Shown piece by piece: positions 24,179-33,045 of a stretch of 64,000 nt of DNA; within the stretch, counting starts at the first letter, position 1; each line of letters begins with the position of its first letter. Source of the DNA: Microvelia longipes (taxonomy: Eukaryota; Arthropoda; Insecta; Hemiptera; Veliidae); NCBI GenBank assembly GCA_018340805.1, contig JACMZG010001863.1, positions 56,030,608-56,094,607 of the forward strand, read 5' to 3'. The notes under the pieces are model-generated. The model was not told the DNA's origin. It saw nothing but the letters and a program-made list of their open reading frames with translations, and searched no databases. A program made the translations under genes and the position numbers.

Positions 24179-24306
24179 TGTTATAAAAGAACTCGAAAAC
24201 TAAATTTGATCACTTCTAACAGTATAATAAATCAATTAAAAGAATACAATACAATAATAATTTGAATTCTGTCAAACTTAAAAAAAAGTGTCAATTTTGT
24301 CTAACA
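24179..24306 (-). repeat. 3' LTR of the BEL/Pao element
   Basis: 128 bp, identical by eye to the other LTR. The last integrase-side reading frame stops at 24293-24291, inside this LTR. Confidence 0.95.
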
Positions 24307-26435
24307 TCTTCTCCCCCCCTAGCTATGACTGCTATCTTTGTCATAGGTCTCTTATAAATACCTGTTGCGGTTTTTACTTCGACTGAGCGTACTTGACCAT
24401 CTTGACCTGGGAACATATTAGTAATAATACCTTGCGGCCAATGATTAGTCGAGTTAGACTCGTCTACTATTATTACCAAATCACCAATTCTTGGTGGTTC
24501 GACCTTCTTGAACCACTTAGTCCTTCTAGTAAGACAAGGTAAATACTCTTTTACCCATCTCTTCCAAAACGAGTCTAGAAGTCCCTTTATTCGCTGCAAA
24601 CGCCTTTTGGTAAACTGCTCCTCATGAATTCTCTGCTCAAACGGCGAGCGTAAAAAGTCGTTTGGAGTCAATGGTGTTGGATCCATTGGATCTAAGGAGA
24701 TATCTGTTAATGGACGTCTGTTTATTACATCCTCGATTCTCACTATTAAGGTGGATAATACTTCATCTTTTGGGTACTGGTCTTTCAAAGCTGCACGCAA
24801 GGCTGTCTTGACACTTCTTACCAGGCGTTCCCAGCACCCACCCATATGAGGTGCTCTGGGTGTTATAAACGTCCACTTGATCCCTTTTCCGATTTCTTGC
24901 AACTTACGTTCTATTTCCTCTTGCCTCATGCCTTTCAAAATTCCTTTAAGTTCCTTTTCTGCCCCGACTAGATTTGTACCGTTGTCCGAGAACATCTCTG
25001 TGGGACACGGACGGCGACTAACAAACCTTTGTATTGCCATCACACAGCTTTCAGTATCTAATGAGTGAGCAATTTCAAGGTGTACAGCTCTCGATGAAAG
25101 GCAGGTGAAAAGTACACCCAGCGTTTTTCATGTCTGCGCCCTATTGTTACTCCCATGGGCCCGAAGTAATCGACTCCTGTATAATAAAACGCATGAGGTG
25201 GACACGTGACTCTGGCGGGTGGTAAATATCCCATCTGTGGCGGTTGCGGTCGGCTGTTGCGCAGCAAGCAACTGACACATTCTCTTTGCATTTTTTTTGT
25301 AGCTTGACGTATCCCTAGTATCCAAAATTTTCGCCTCAATTCTGTTATAACCGTGGTTACCCCTTGATGAAAAAATCGTTCATGCTGGTCTCGGATAATC
25401 AAGATGGCGACGGATTCCTTCCCATCGAGTATAACTGGGCTTTTATGCTCCTCTCTTAAGTTAGGTGACCCGTCCATCCTTCCACTCACACGTATTATGT
25501 TCTCTTCATCTAATCGTGGACATAAGCTGTATAAGCGACTAGAACGAGAAACCTTAGAGGCCTTCAAAACTTCTTTCTTCGCAAAATGAAGTTTGAGATT
25601 TAATCAACACTTTCTCAGCTTCTATTAGTTCTTCAAGATTCAACTCCGGAAATTCTGTGTAGTTAGGTTTCTTTTTTTGAAGAGGAGATCTCTCTTTGGC
25701 GATACGTGACTTTAGGACCCTAACATAACGAATAACTACGGCAGTAACTCGTAATAACCTCCACCAAGAAGAAAAGTTAGAGGGGTTTAACCTCTGCTAT
25801 GTCTTCTGTAACTTGTATACCAATAAACTCTTCAGTCTTGTCTTTGTTCGGGTTAGGTCTGGTAGTTCTGGCCAATTTTCCTCTTTCTGTACTAAGAAAT
25901 TAGGGCCCTTTAACCAAAGTCCAAAGCACTTTTCATCGAAGCGCTTTTGACTTCGAGTTCCGAGGTCTGCAACATTTTCTTTTGAAGGAATCCACCTCCA
26001 GTCTTCCTTGTCAGAAAGCTCTTTAATAGTTTGTAGTCTATTTCTCACGAACTGTTTATGTCTACCACCGTCTCCCCTAATCCAATAAAGCACTGTTGTG
26101 GCGTCTGTCCAAAAAATTCGACGTTTTAAAGGGACCTCTAATACCGAGCTTACACTTTGCGACAGTTTGCAACCCAGCACCGCTGCTTGAAGCTCCATTT
26201 CCGGAATCGTAAACTTTGACCTTATTGGGGCTGTCCGTGCTCTCGCCGTAACAAATGCTGTGTCAAGAACATTTTCAAAACTTATAAGCAGATAGATTAC
26301 CGCAGCGAACGCTTCCTCACTCGCATCTACCAAGACGTGCATCTCGATCCAATTAGCACTTCCAAGGTACGGGTGGTAACACCTCGGTATTCCATTGCGC
26401 GGAGAGTTTGTAATTCGGCCATCCATTTTTTCCAT
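24291..26435 (-). pseudogene. BEL/Pao pol, downstream frames: RNase H and integrase, interrupted
   Basis: Three overlapping or adjacent frames continue pol. 26435-25797 carries the RNase H part (HVLVDASEEAFAAVIYL, FTIPEMELQAAVLG) and ends at TAG 25799-25797. The same frame stays open beyond it (NPSNFSSWWRLLRVTAVV). 25567-25058 carries the integrase zinc-binding region (DQHERFFHQGVTTVITELRR, CVSCLL) and the catalytic core start (YTGVDYFGPM). 25043-24291 carries the rest (FSDNGTNLVGAEKEL, then APHMGGCWERLVRSVKTALR) with the catalytic Asp and Glu regions. Breaks fall near 25597 (CAAACTT) and 25118 (GGG run). Despite these the LTRs are identical, so sequencing indels are as likely as decay. Confidence 0.88.
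24307..24321 (-). other. Polypurine tract
   Basis: AGGGGGGGAGAAGA on the minus strand lies directly against the 3' LTR, where plus-strand DNA synthesis is primed. Confidence 0.8.
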
Positions 26436-29400
26436 AACAGTTGCAATTCCTCGTCAATGACTTCATCCCAACCCGCTCTTGACCGCCAGATTTTCTGCAC
26501 TAATATCCTTCCTTTGATGGTCAATGGTGTTGCAAAGCCCAATGGATCAAATATGGACATTGTGGCACTGAGAACCTCTCTCTTTGTTGGGAAGTGGTCC
26601 AGGTTCGTTTCGCTTATCTTCTTTAAAGTTCTATGGGGTCCGAACGTTAAATAATCGGTATTTGAGTCCCACCATAGGCCTAAAACTCTTTCAACTGGTA
26701 ATGAGATATCAGGAGAAAGATCTTTTACAGCCTTAACTCTTAGGTCTTTTGGGATTGTCTGTAACACCTCCTTTGAGTTCGAAAGCCAATTGCAAATTAC
26801 GAACCCCCCAGATTTATGGATCTCAATAACCTCTCTTATTCTCGTCGCAGCAGCATCTACCGAGTCTAAAGATTCTATATGATCATCCATATACTCCCTT
26901 TCGGCGATTGCTTTGGCCGATTCGGGATATTTGTTCATAAACCTTGCTGCATTTTTTCTTACTACATATAGGGCGGTCGTTGGAGAGCAGGTGGCCCCAA
27001 ATGTCATAGCTTCCATTAAGTAAACATCCGGCTTTCGATTTCGATCTTGTCCCCGCCATAAGAACCGTTGAGAGTCAGCGTCCTCTGGTCTAATGCGGAC
27101 CTGATGAAACATTTCTTTGATGTCACCCATGATGGCAATAGGTCTCTGCCGAAATCTAACTAAGCAGTCAGGTAGAGAGATCAGCAAGTCTGGTCCACTG
27201 ATCAATCCGTCATTGAAGCTTACACCTTCAACTTTGGCAGCAGCGTCAAATACAAACCTTAACTTTCCAGGTTTGTTAGGATTTCGGACACCGAAGTGCG
27301 GCAGATAATACGTGCGGTTAGATGCTCGATCTGCTTCTTCCTGTGTCAACTTTCTCGCATACCCTTTCTCAACGTAATCTTGGATCTTATCATTATATTC
27401 TGTAGCTAGTATCGAGTCCCGGTCCATTTTTCGTTCCATTCCACGCAGTCTGGCAAGCGCGTAATGATAATTAGGTGGGTACTGATGATCATCACTCTTC
27501 CAGAGTAGACCACACTCAAAGCGGTCCCCGATGAATTTGGTGGTTTCGTCTAAAATCTTGAGCCCTCGAACGTCTTCCGCTGAAATTATTTGTGACTCTT
27601 TATTTGCAAGTGATCCAAAATTCTCCAATGTAAAGAAATCTATCACTGCTTTATGTAAGGCGTCTCTGGGCTCATTTCTCTTAATGCAACAAAAGTTGAA
27701 ATCACGGTCTACTCTCCCTTTAAAATCTGCTCGTCCTTGAAGTACCCAGCCTAATTTAGTCCATGTGAGCACTGGAGCGTTGGCAGGGCCTTCTATGATC
27801 TTTCTATCTAAAATGAGGTGGCAGTTATCCTGACCGATCAAGATAGTAGGCTTTTCATCTCCAAATGACAACGGTTGCGCAATGTCAGTTAAATGAGGCC
27901 AGGTCTGCTTAAGTTTTACCCACTCAAGTTTTTGCTGGGGTAGACTCATACCTTTCATTGTATGCGCTTGCGTAATCTCGAAGCTTTCATTTTCATACTT
28001 ACCTCTGATTAACAATTTTACCTTTTGAGAGGTTTTATCCTCGTATTCAATATCATTTGTCCATCCTATCTTCAGTGTCTCCACTTCCCCCTGCAACCCT
28101 AAACGCTCAGCAACTGCATGATCAACAAGTGTTACAGTAGAACCCCCATCAAACAACGCGTATGTTTCTATCGAATCCTTGGGTCCACTGAGGATGACCG
28201 GACATACTTTGAGTAACACCCGATTACCCGGCACCTTCATTAAAACTTTGTTTGCCAGGTCATCCACTTGAGTAGCCACAGAAGCTACAGGCTCTTTGAT
28301 CGATGTGTTTCCTTCAGGTTTGTCCTCACTTGTACCTGTTTCTGTATTTTTATGCAGCATACGATGATGGACCCGACTACAGCCATTTATACCACAAACT
28401 TTTCTCCTACGACACGCTCTCACTTGATGTTTTCCAAAGCACGAAAAACACAGCTTCGCCTTTATAATAAGTGCCCACCTTTCGTCGACCGATGCATTTT
28501 TGAGTTTCTTGCACGTCTCAAGTTTTGAGTGTTCCTCTAAGCACCCTAATGCACACTTTGATTGTTCTTTTTTATTAATCGCTGCTGTGAAACTAGTTTT
28601 AACCTCTTCAGTCAAATTACTTTCTGTATCACTACCTACCACATTCTCAATTTGGGCAATGTTTTGACCAGTTAACACGGTATTGGTTGTGAATTTGGTC
28701 GGTTTTGTAACACTTGATGTCGCGATCACCTGAGGTCGGTAGAATAAGCTCATAGTAGTCGCTTCTTTTTCAAGCCATGTAGCAAATTGTTTTAGGTTAG
28801 GGACAGATAAGGTGTGTTCTTGTACGTACCTGGCCCAATTGTACTTAAAATATGTAGGCAGCTTACTAACTAATTCAGTAAGAAGTTGAGGATTCACTAA
28901 ATACGCTTCGCGATCGAGGCTTGCTGCGGTAGCTGCTAAGTGTTGAACAACGGTGGAAAACTTTATTAATGAAGACACGTCATTTTCTTTTACGTTTGAG
29001 AAATTTCTCGCCTTTTCACTTAGAGCTTGAATAATAAATTCGGGCCTTCCAAATCGAAGTTCTAGAATTTTCAAAATACTATCAAGGTTCAAAGGTGAAA
29101 CAAATAGTGGTTGCACAGCTTGCAACGCTTCCCCCTTCAGAGCGTGCTGTAATCTTACTATTTGTTCTTCAGCACAATATTTATTTTCAGATCTTCGAAA
29201 GGAAGCGAGAAAAATCGGCCACTCCTCCGGTGTTCCTGAGAACGGAGCTAAGTCTTTTTTAAATCTGATTTCCCCCTCTATTCTTTTTGAAACTACAGAT
29301 TTCATCCCCTCAGTAAGTTGTTTAGCAAATTCCATCAGAGTATCCGCGGGAAAACTATTGTTAGTAGGATTTTCTTTCATCGCGTCCTTCGCTATATTAT

Positions 29401-30292
29401 TGTTCCCTGAAGATCGCGTAAGGGGTTCCCTCGAACTTAGGGGGTCTGGTATCATAAAGTGTCCGCGCGTCATGATCGGCTCACGTGGCGCAACCGGATT
29501 GTTAATCGTAACAGGTTCGTGTATCTTAACCGATGTACGAATCATAACTTGGTCGCGCGTCGTATCCAGCTCGTGCATCGAAACTGCGTTACCCATCGTA
29601 ACCGCATCGTTCATCGTAACTGGGTCACGCTCCATAATCGGCTCGCGCACCGTAACCAGCTCGCGTATCATATTCGGTTCGGACGCCTCAACCGGCACGT
29701 CTACCACGCTTGCCTTATTACTACTAACTAACCACTCTCTTACTTTGTAAACTGAATTTACCATAGAATCGTCAGACAAAATAGATTTGGACGTGTTTGA
29801 ACTTACCGAACTTCTTTCTCGTACTTTTGCTTTTTTAAGTTCCAGTCTTTTTTTAATAAGACTAGATTCTAATTGAGCCATTTTTAATTTAATCTTGGCT
29901 AATTCCTCCTCTGCTTGAAGCTCGGCCTCCAAATATTTTATTTTGCTAGAGTGGCAAGTTTTGAGCGAACTATTTTTGCTCGAGACTTTAGAAGCTTTAG
30001 ATCTACCTGAAAGAGCTAAATTGTCTTCACGATCAAAACTACAAGAAGGTTTATTAATATCGTCGCTGGTATGGTTCTCATTGGTGACTGACTGAACATT
30101 GGCAACATCAATAACATTTGTACTTTCCTTCTGGTCATTCTGAGGTCGGGTCAGAGTGAAGTCAGGTACATGACCTTTTTCAACGTCATCTGAAGAACCA
30201 TACCTAGCGGGAGGAATACCTTTATTGTTCCTTTCACTCCTTCTAGCGTTCAAAGACATGTTCAAAACAATGTTGAAACAATAACAAAACAA
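26327..30292 (-). CDS. BEL/Pao gag-pol, first frame: Gag, protease, reverse transcriptase
   Basis: 1321 codons from ATG at 30292. A charged N-terminal region has a coiled-coil-like stretch (residues ~120-175), then degenerate eight-residue repeats (~205-290). The Gag core follows, with CCHC-like Cys/His clusters near CALGCLEEHSKLETC and LCFSCFGKHQVRAC. The protease-like segment is YALFDGGSTVTLVDH, with DGGS where DSGS or DTGS is usual. RT motifs are FVFDAAAKVEG, IKEMFHQVRI, AMTFGATCSPTTALYV and YMDDHIES, the last carrying the catalytic Asp pair. The true frame leaves this ORF near 26395, where one A seems to be missing from GGAAATACC, and continues at 26435-25797. The last ~20 residues of the long ORF are therefore out of frame. 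Confidence 0.93.
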   Translation of the reverse strand: MFCYCFNIVLNMSLNARRSERNNKGIPPARYGSSDDVEKGHVPDFTLTRPQNDQKESTNVIDVANVQSVTNENHTSDDINKPSCSFDREDNLALSGRSKASKVSSKNSSLKTCHSSKIKYLEAELQAEEELAKIKLKMAQLESSLIKKRLELKKAKVRERSSVSSNTSKSILSDDSMVNSVYKVREWLVSSNKASVVDVPVEASEPNMIRELVTVREPIMERDPVTMNDAVTMGNAVSMHELDTTRDQVMIRTSVKIHEPVTINNPVAPREPIMTRGHFMIPDPLSSREPLTRSSGNNNIAKDAMKENPTNNSFPADTLMEFAKQLTEGMKSVVSKRIEGEIRFKKDLAPFSGTPEEWPIFLASFRRSENKYCAEEQIVRLQHALKGEALQAVQPLFVSPLNLDSILKILELRFGRPEFIIQALSEKARNFSNVKENDVSSLIKFSTVVQHLAATAASLDREAYLVNPQLLTELVSKLPTYFKYNWARYVQEHTLSVPNLKQFATWLEKEATTMSLFYRPQVIATSSVTKPTKFTTNTVLTGQNIAQIENVVGSDTESNLTEEVKTSFTAAINKKEQSKCALGCLEEHSKLETCKKLKNASVDERWALIIKAKLCFSCFGKHQVRACRRRKVCGINGCSRVHHRMLHKNTETGTSEDKPEGNTSIKEPVASVATQVDDLANKVLMKVPGNRVLLKVCPVILSGPKDSIETYALFDGGSTVTLVDHAVAERLGLQGEVETLKIGWTNDIEYEDKTSQKVKLLIRGKYENESFEITQAHTMKGMSLPQQKLEWVKLKQTWPHLTDIAQPLSFGDEKPTILIGQDNCHLILDRKIIEGPANAPVLTWTKLGWVLQGRADFKGRVDRDFNFCCIKRNEPRDALHKAVIDFFTLENFGSLANKESQIISAEDVRGLKILDETTKFIGDRFECGLLWKSDDHQYPPNYHYALARLRGMERKMDRDSILATEYNDKIQDYVEKGYARKLTQEEADRASNRTYYLPHFGVRNPNKPGKLRFVFDAAAKVEGVSFNDGLISGPDLLISLPDCLVRFRQRPIAIMGDIKEMFHQVRIRPEDADSQRFLWRGQDRNRKPDVYLMEAMTFGATCSPTTALYVVRKNAARFMNKYPESAKAIAEREYMDDHIESLDSVDAAATRIREVIEIHKSGGFVICNWLSNSKEVLQTIPKDLRVKAVKDLSPDISLPVERVLGLWWDSNTDYLTFGPHRTLKKISETNLDHFPTKREVLSATMSIFDPLGFATPLTIKGRILVQKIWRSRAGWDEVIDEELQLLWKKWMAELQTLRAMEYRGVTTRTLEVLIGSRCTSW
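29380..29700 (-). repeat. Degenerate 24-bp-type repeats inside BEL gag
   Basis: About ten imperfect copies of an eight-residue unit of the form [REP]-x-[VP]-[IV]-[MT]-x (for example VREPIMERDPVTM, NNPVAPREPIMTRG). DNA shows recurring CGTAAC and GCTCGCG blocks. Probably a flexible expansion in Gag. Confidence 0.6.
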
Positions 30293-30331
30293 CTATCACG
30301 TATACGTTAAATACTGACTAAATTGTTTGAA

Positions 30332-30346
30332 CGGGTTTCGGCACCA
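30332..30346 (-). other. Primer-binding site, tRNA-Phe type
   Basis: In element orientation TGGTGCCGAAACCCG begins 3 bases after the 5' LTR. Its complement, CGGGTTTCGGCACCA, is the 3' end plus CCA of animal tRNA-Phe, giving a 15-base match. Confidence 0.8.
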
Positions 30347-30349
30347 ATC

Positions 30350-30477
30350 TGTTATAAAAGAACTCGAAAACTAAATTTGATCACTTCTAACAGTATAATA
30401 AATCAATTAAAAGAATACAATACAATAATAATTTGAATTCTGTCAAACTTAAAAAAAAGTGTCAATTTTGTCTAACA
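30350..30477 (-). repeat. 5' LTR of the BEL/Pao element
   Basis: 128 bp, TG...CA ends, identical by eye to 24179-24306. Very short for an LTR. It contains AATTGATTTATTATAC in element orientation as a possible AT-rich promoter or polyadenylation region. Confidence 0.95.
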
Positions 30478-30799
30478 ATTATGTCAACTATTCATGTTTG
30501 CAAAACTCGGTAGTATCAAATGATATATGTTTTGCTTGCCATGCATGATGGCGGTAAAGGAGCACCGCTCGTCTCTGGTAAATACTTCACATTATATTCT
30601 TCGGAATTAATTGAAGGTCAGAGTAAGTTCAGGCTCTGTCGGCGCCATGATGAGTTAGACGTAACGAAACAGAGTGGGACATGACCTTATGTCGAACCAT
30701 CAATGATGACGAATGTCGAACAGTTCCCAGATGCAGCATCGCATTTTGCTTGTTATATTTCCTTGGTGTCTCTCGCACAATTATATTGTGTAATCTCAT

Positions 30800-31960
30800 T
30801 ATTGAATAAACTGAAACTAAATAAAACCTCGTTTCGTTTAGCTATGATTATGATTTGCGCTTTCAACAACGGTAAAGAGACCATAACATGTTTCCCAAGA
30901 TAATTATAAAAGTTGTTTGCCCCTTTTTACAGGACTTTATATTAATGAAACCCTGTAATAATCAATAAACCCTGATGATGATAATTATTAAATTTTCATC
31001 GCTAGATTGCAAATATTATAATTATATTGTAATGCAATTATTATATTTATATTATTTCTGATATTATAATACAAGCAATTTATTGAGCCAAGGGATTTAT
31101 GTTTTAATTATTTTTTATATGTTTTATACATTTCTTACATGAGTTCCTGATGCAACGCATTACTAGTTATAAATTAGTGTACCTTCAAGAAGTTATAATG
31201 ATTAAAAAATTATTTTAAATAACTTTATGATTAAACGGCTTTTGCGGCCGTAGCCTGGCAATTGTGGAAGCACCATTTTTCACATTGCAATGACAGCTAC
31301 GCCCGCAACGGACGGACGCATCGCTTCTGCAGTATTCTGAATGTACCTTTAAGCACGGAAACACGCATTAGAATTGAAGATTTATGAGTCCACCATTGAT
31401 GACTAAGTGAAGGCAAATAATGAAGTCGAAGTTTCGTTAGCAGAGTAGCAGGCATTCCTAGGTGTGCAGCACACAATGTACAAGTACAACTAAAACTGTT
31501 TGTTGTAATATTAAAATTACACGATAAATGGTTTGATAAGTAGGCAAAGCAATAAGTGTGGGACGCAGCAAAACATTTACAGTAGAACCACACACAGAGT
31601 TATATAAGCAAGTTTAAATAAGTTAACTTGCTTATATATAGCAACTACAACCCTGATTAATCATCTCTTCGTCTCAAAAATGTATCTCTTCATGTTATGC
31701 CCAAAGAAGAGAAGGTTGTTAGCTTAGTATGATTCGAGAAATCAATGCTACAAATATACAACGTGAGTCAAAGGTTTCAGAGGTGTCCCGAACCTCAAGT
31801 TAAAGCTCTATACATAATTTTATTCAGGTTTTTTAATGGAACTCAAAAGTGCCCCTACTCTTCAGCCCTGATTGCAACTCTATTTTGAGACATAAAAACA
31901 AATATTTGCAGAATTTGGACACAAAAAAAAACATGGACCACACTTGCCTTGATAGTAAAC
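30800..31960. other. Gene-free
   Basis: AT-rich. A 98-codon minus ORF at 31593-31297 contains cysteines but matches nothing I know. Hairpin AAGCAAGTTTAAATA/GTTAACTTGCTT at 31608-31637. Confidence 0.45.
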
Positions 31961-31969
31961 CGTATAGAC

Positions 31970-32270
31970 CAAGAGCCCAGGGGTGTTTTGTTAATAAAAA
32001 TTGTAATGGCTGGAACCGGTCTCAATTTTTCGTAAATACCTTCCTGAACAAGGATCTGATATTCTGCCGACTCGTATCGGATGGGTGTCCCAGGCAGAAC
32101 GCACTTTACAGGTTAAATTTACCACTCAAGTTAATAAAAAGTGTAATGGCTGGAAACGGGTTTATTTTTTTGTAAATACCTTCCTGAACAAGGATCTGCA
32201 ATTCTGCCGACTCATATCGGATGGGTGTCCCAGGCAGAACCTTTGACCCCTAAAGTGCGTTCTGCCACAT
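31970..32270 (+). mobile_element. GCCCAGGGGTG-family, two tandem arms
   Basis: Two arms in the same orientation (AGCCCAGGGGTGTTTTGTTA, and again from GTTAATAAAAAGTGTAATGG), unlike the inverted arrangement elsewhere. Confidence 0.8.
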
Positions 32271-32964
32271 TTATTTTGTATTCTTGGGAAGTTATATAAA
32301 TTGTCAAGGGAGTACAGGAAGAGGTATCTCATGTAGACTCTGTTATATCGGGTCTTGGATTTTCATTAGATAAGGGCAATTTAATAGATTTTTCGCCCCT
32401 AATTAACTAAGTTTAAATAACAGTGAGCGCAGTGGAATTGTCTTGTATTGTGGAATTGTCTTGTTTGTCTAGAATTGTGTTGGAATTGTTGGAACGTCTT
32501 TGCACAAAATCTAAACTTCACCAGGGCAGGCTATGCTTAACACAGAATTAGTGGAAAGACTTTGTTGTTGTCTACATAATTAAGTTTGAGTACTTCGTCA
32601 TAATATATGTACTTTAGGATAACATTTGTATTAATTCAACCATCTCCACATCCATAGATGTACAGCTCTCTGTGACGCTTAGCCAATATACATAGGCAAA
32701 AATAAATCAAAAAGAAAAAATCCAACTTACTTTATTCCAGTTTTTCCAATAATTCAATATTTATCTTAAGTTTTTTTTAGTAAATATAAAACGTAAAAGA
32801 TTAAAAATTAAAATGATAAGACTAGAAGTTTTTAGTGGCAGCTATTCAGTGGTGTTGACGCTACTGTCATTTCAATAACAGTAATAATTCTTTAAAATTA
32901 ACAGCTAAAGATAAAATTAAGACATTTTTGTAAATTCAATGGCGAAAGGTATTTTCAGCGAAGT

Positions 32965-33045
32965 TTAGTGGCAGTAGTTACATTTAGGATGGCATTTGAT
33001 TCCATTGACACCGCACTTACATCCACTACTGGTATCTCCTTTGCC
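32965..33045 (-). CDS. RBCK1: RBCK1 last exon: HOIL-1-specific C-terminus
   Basis: 81 bases after an ATTTCCAG acceptor: [19 protein letters not shown] then PKCNYCH and TAA at 32967-32965. This Cys/His-rich tail is the hallmark that separates HOIL-1 from other RBR ligases. A minus-strand AATAAA (plus TTTATT at 32731) lies about 230 bases downstream and could be the polyadenylation signal. Confidence 0.95.
   Translation of the reverse strand, partial: GKGDTSSGCKCGVNGIKCHPKCNYCH

Larger units (their letters stand above)
24179..30477 (-). mobile_element. Complete BEL/Pao LTR retrotransposon
   Basis: A 6.3-kb element read on the minus strand. Two 128-bp direct repeats (TGTTAGAC...ATAACA in element orientation) bound it and look identical base for base. 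ATTAT is duplicated at 24174-24178 and 30478-30482, a 5-bp target duplication. A primer-binding site and a G-rich polypurine tract are in the right places, and the order gag, protease, RT, RNase H, integrase is that of BEL/Pao. The flanks (CATGAATAGT on the left, ACTATTCATG on the right) suggest insertion into an inverted repeat related to the element at 61.7-62.2 kb. Confidence 0.96.

Noticed and set aside
29358..29750. 130-codon plus ORF and a 90-codon overlapping one
   Set aside because: Antisense to the repeated part of BEL gag.
31297..31593. 98-codon Cys-rich minus ORF
   Set aside because: No recognisable spacing of zinc ligands, no splice support, AT-rich surroundings.
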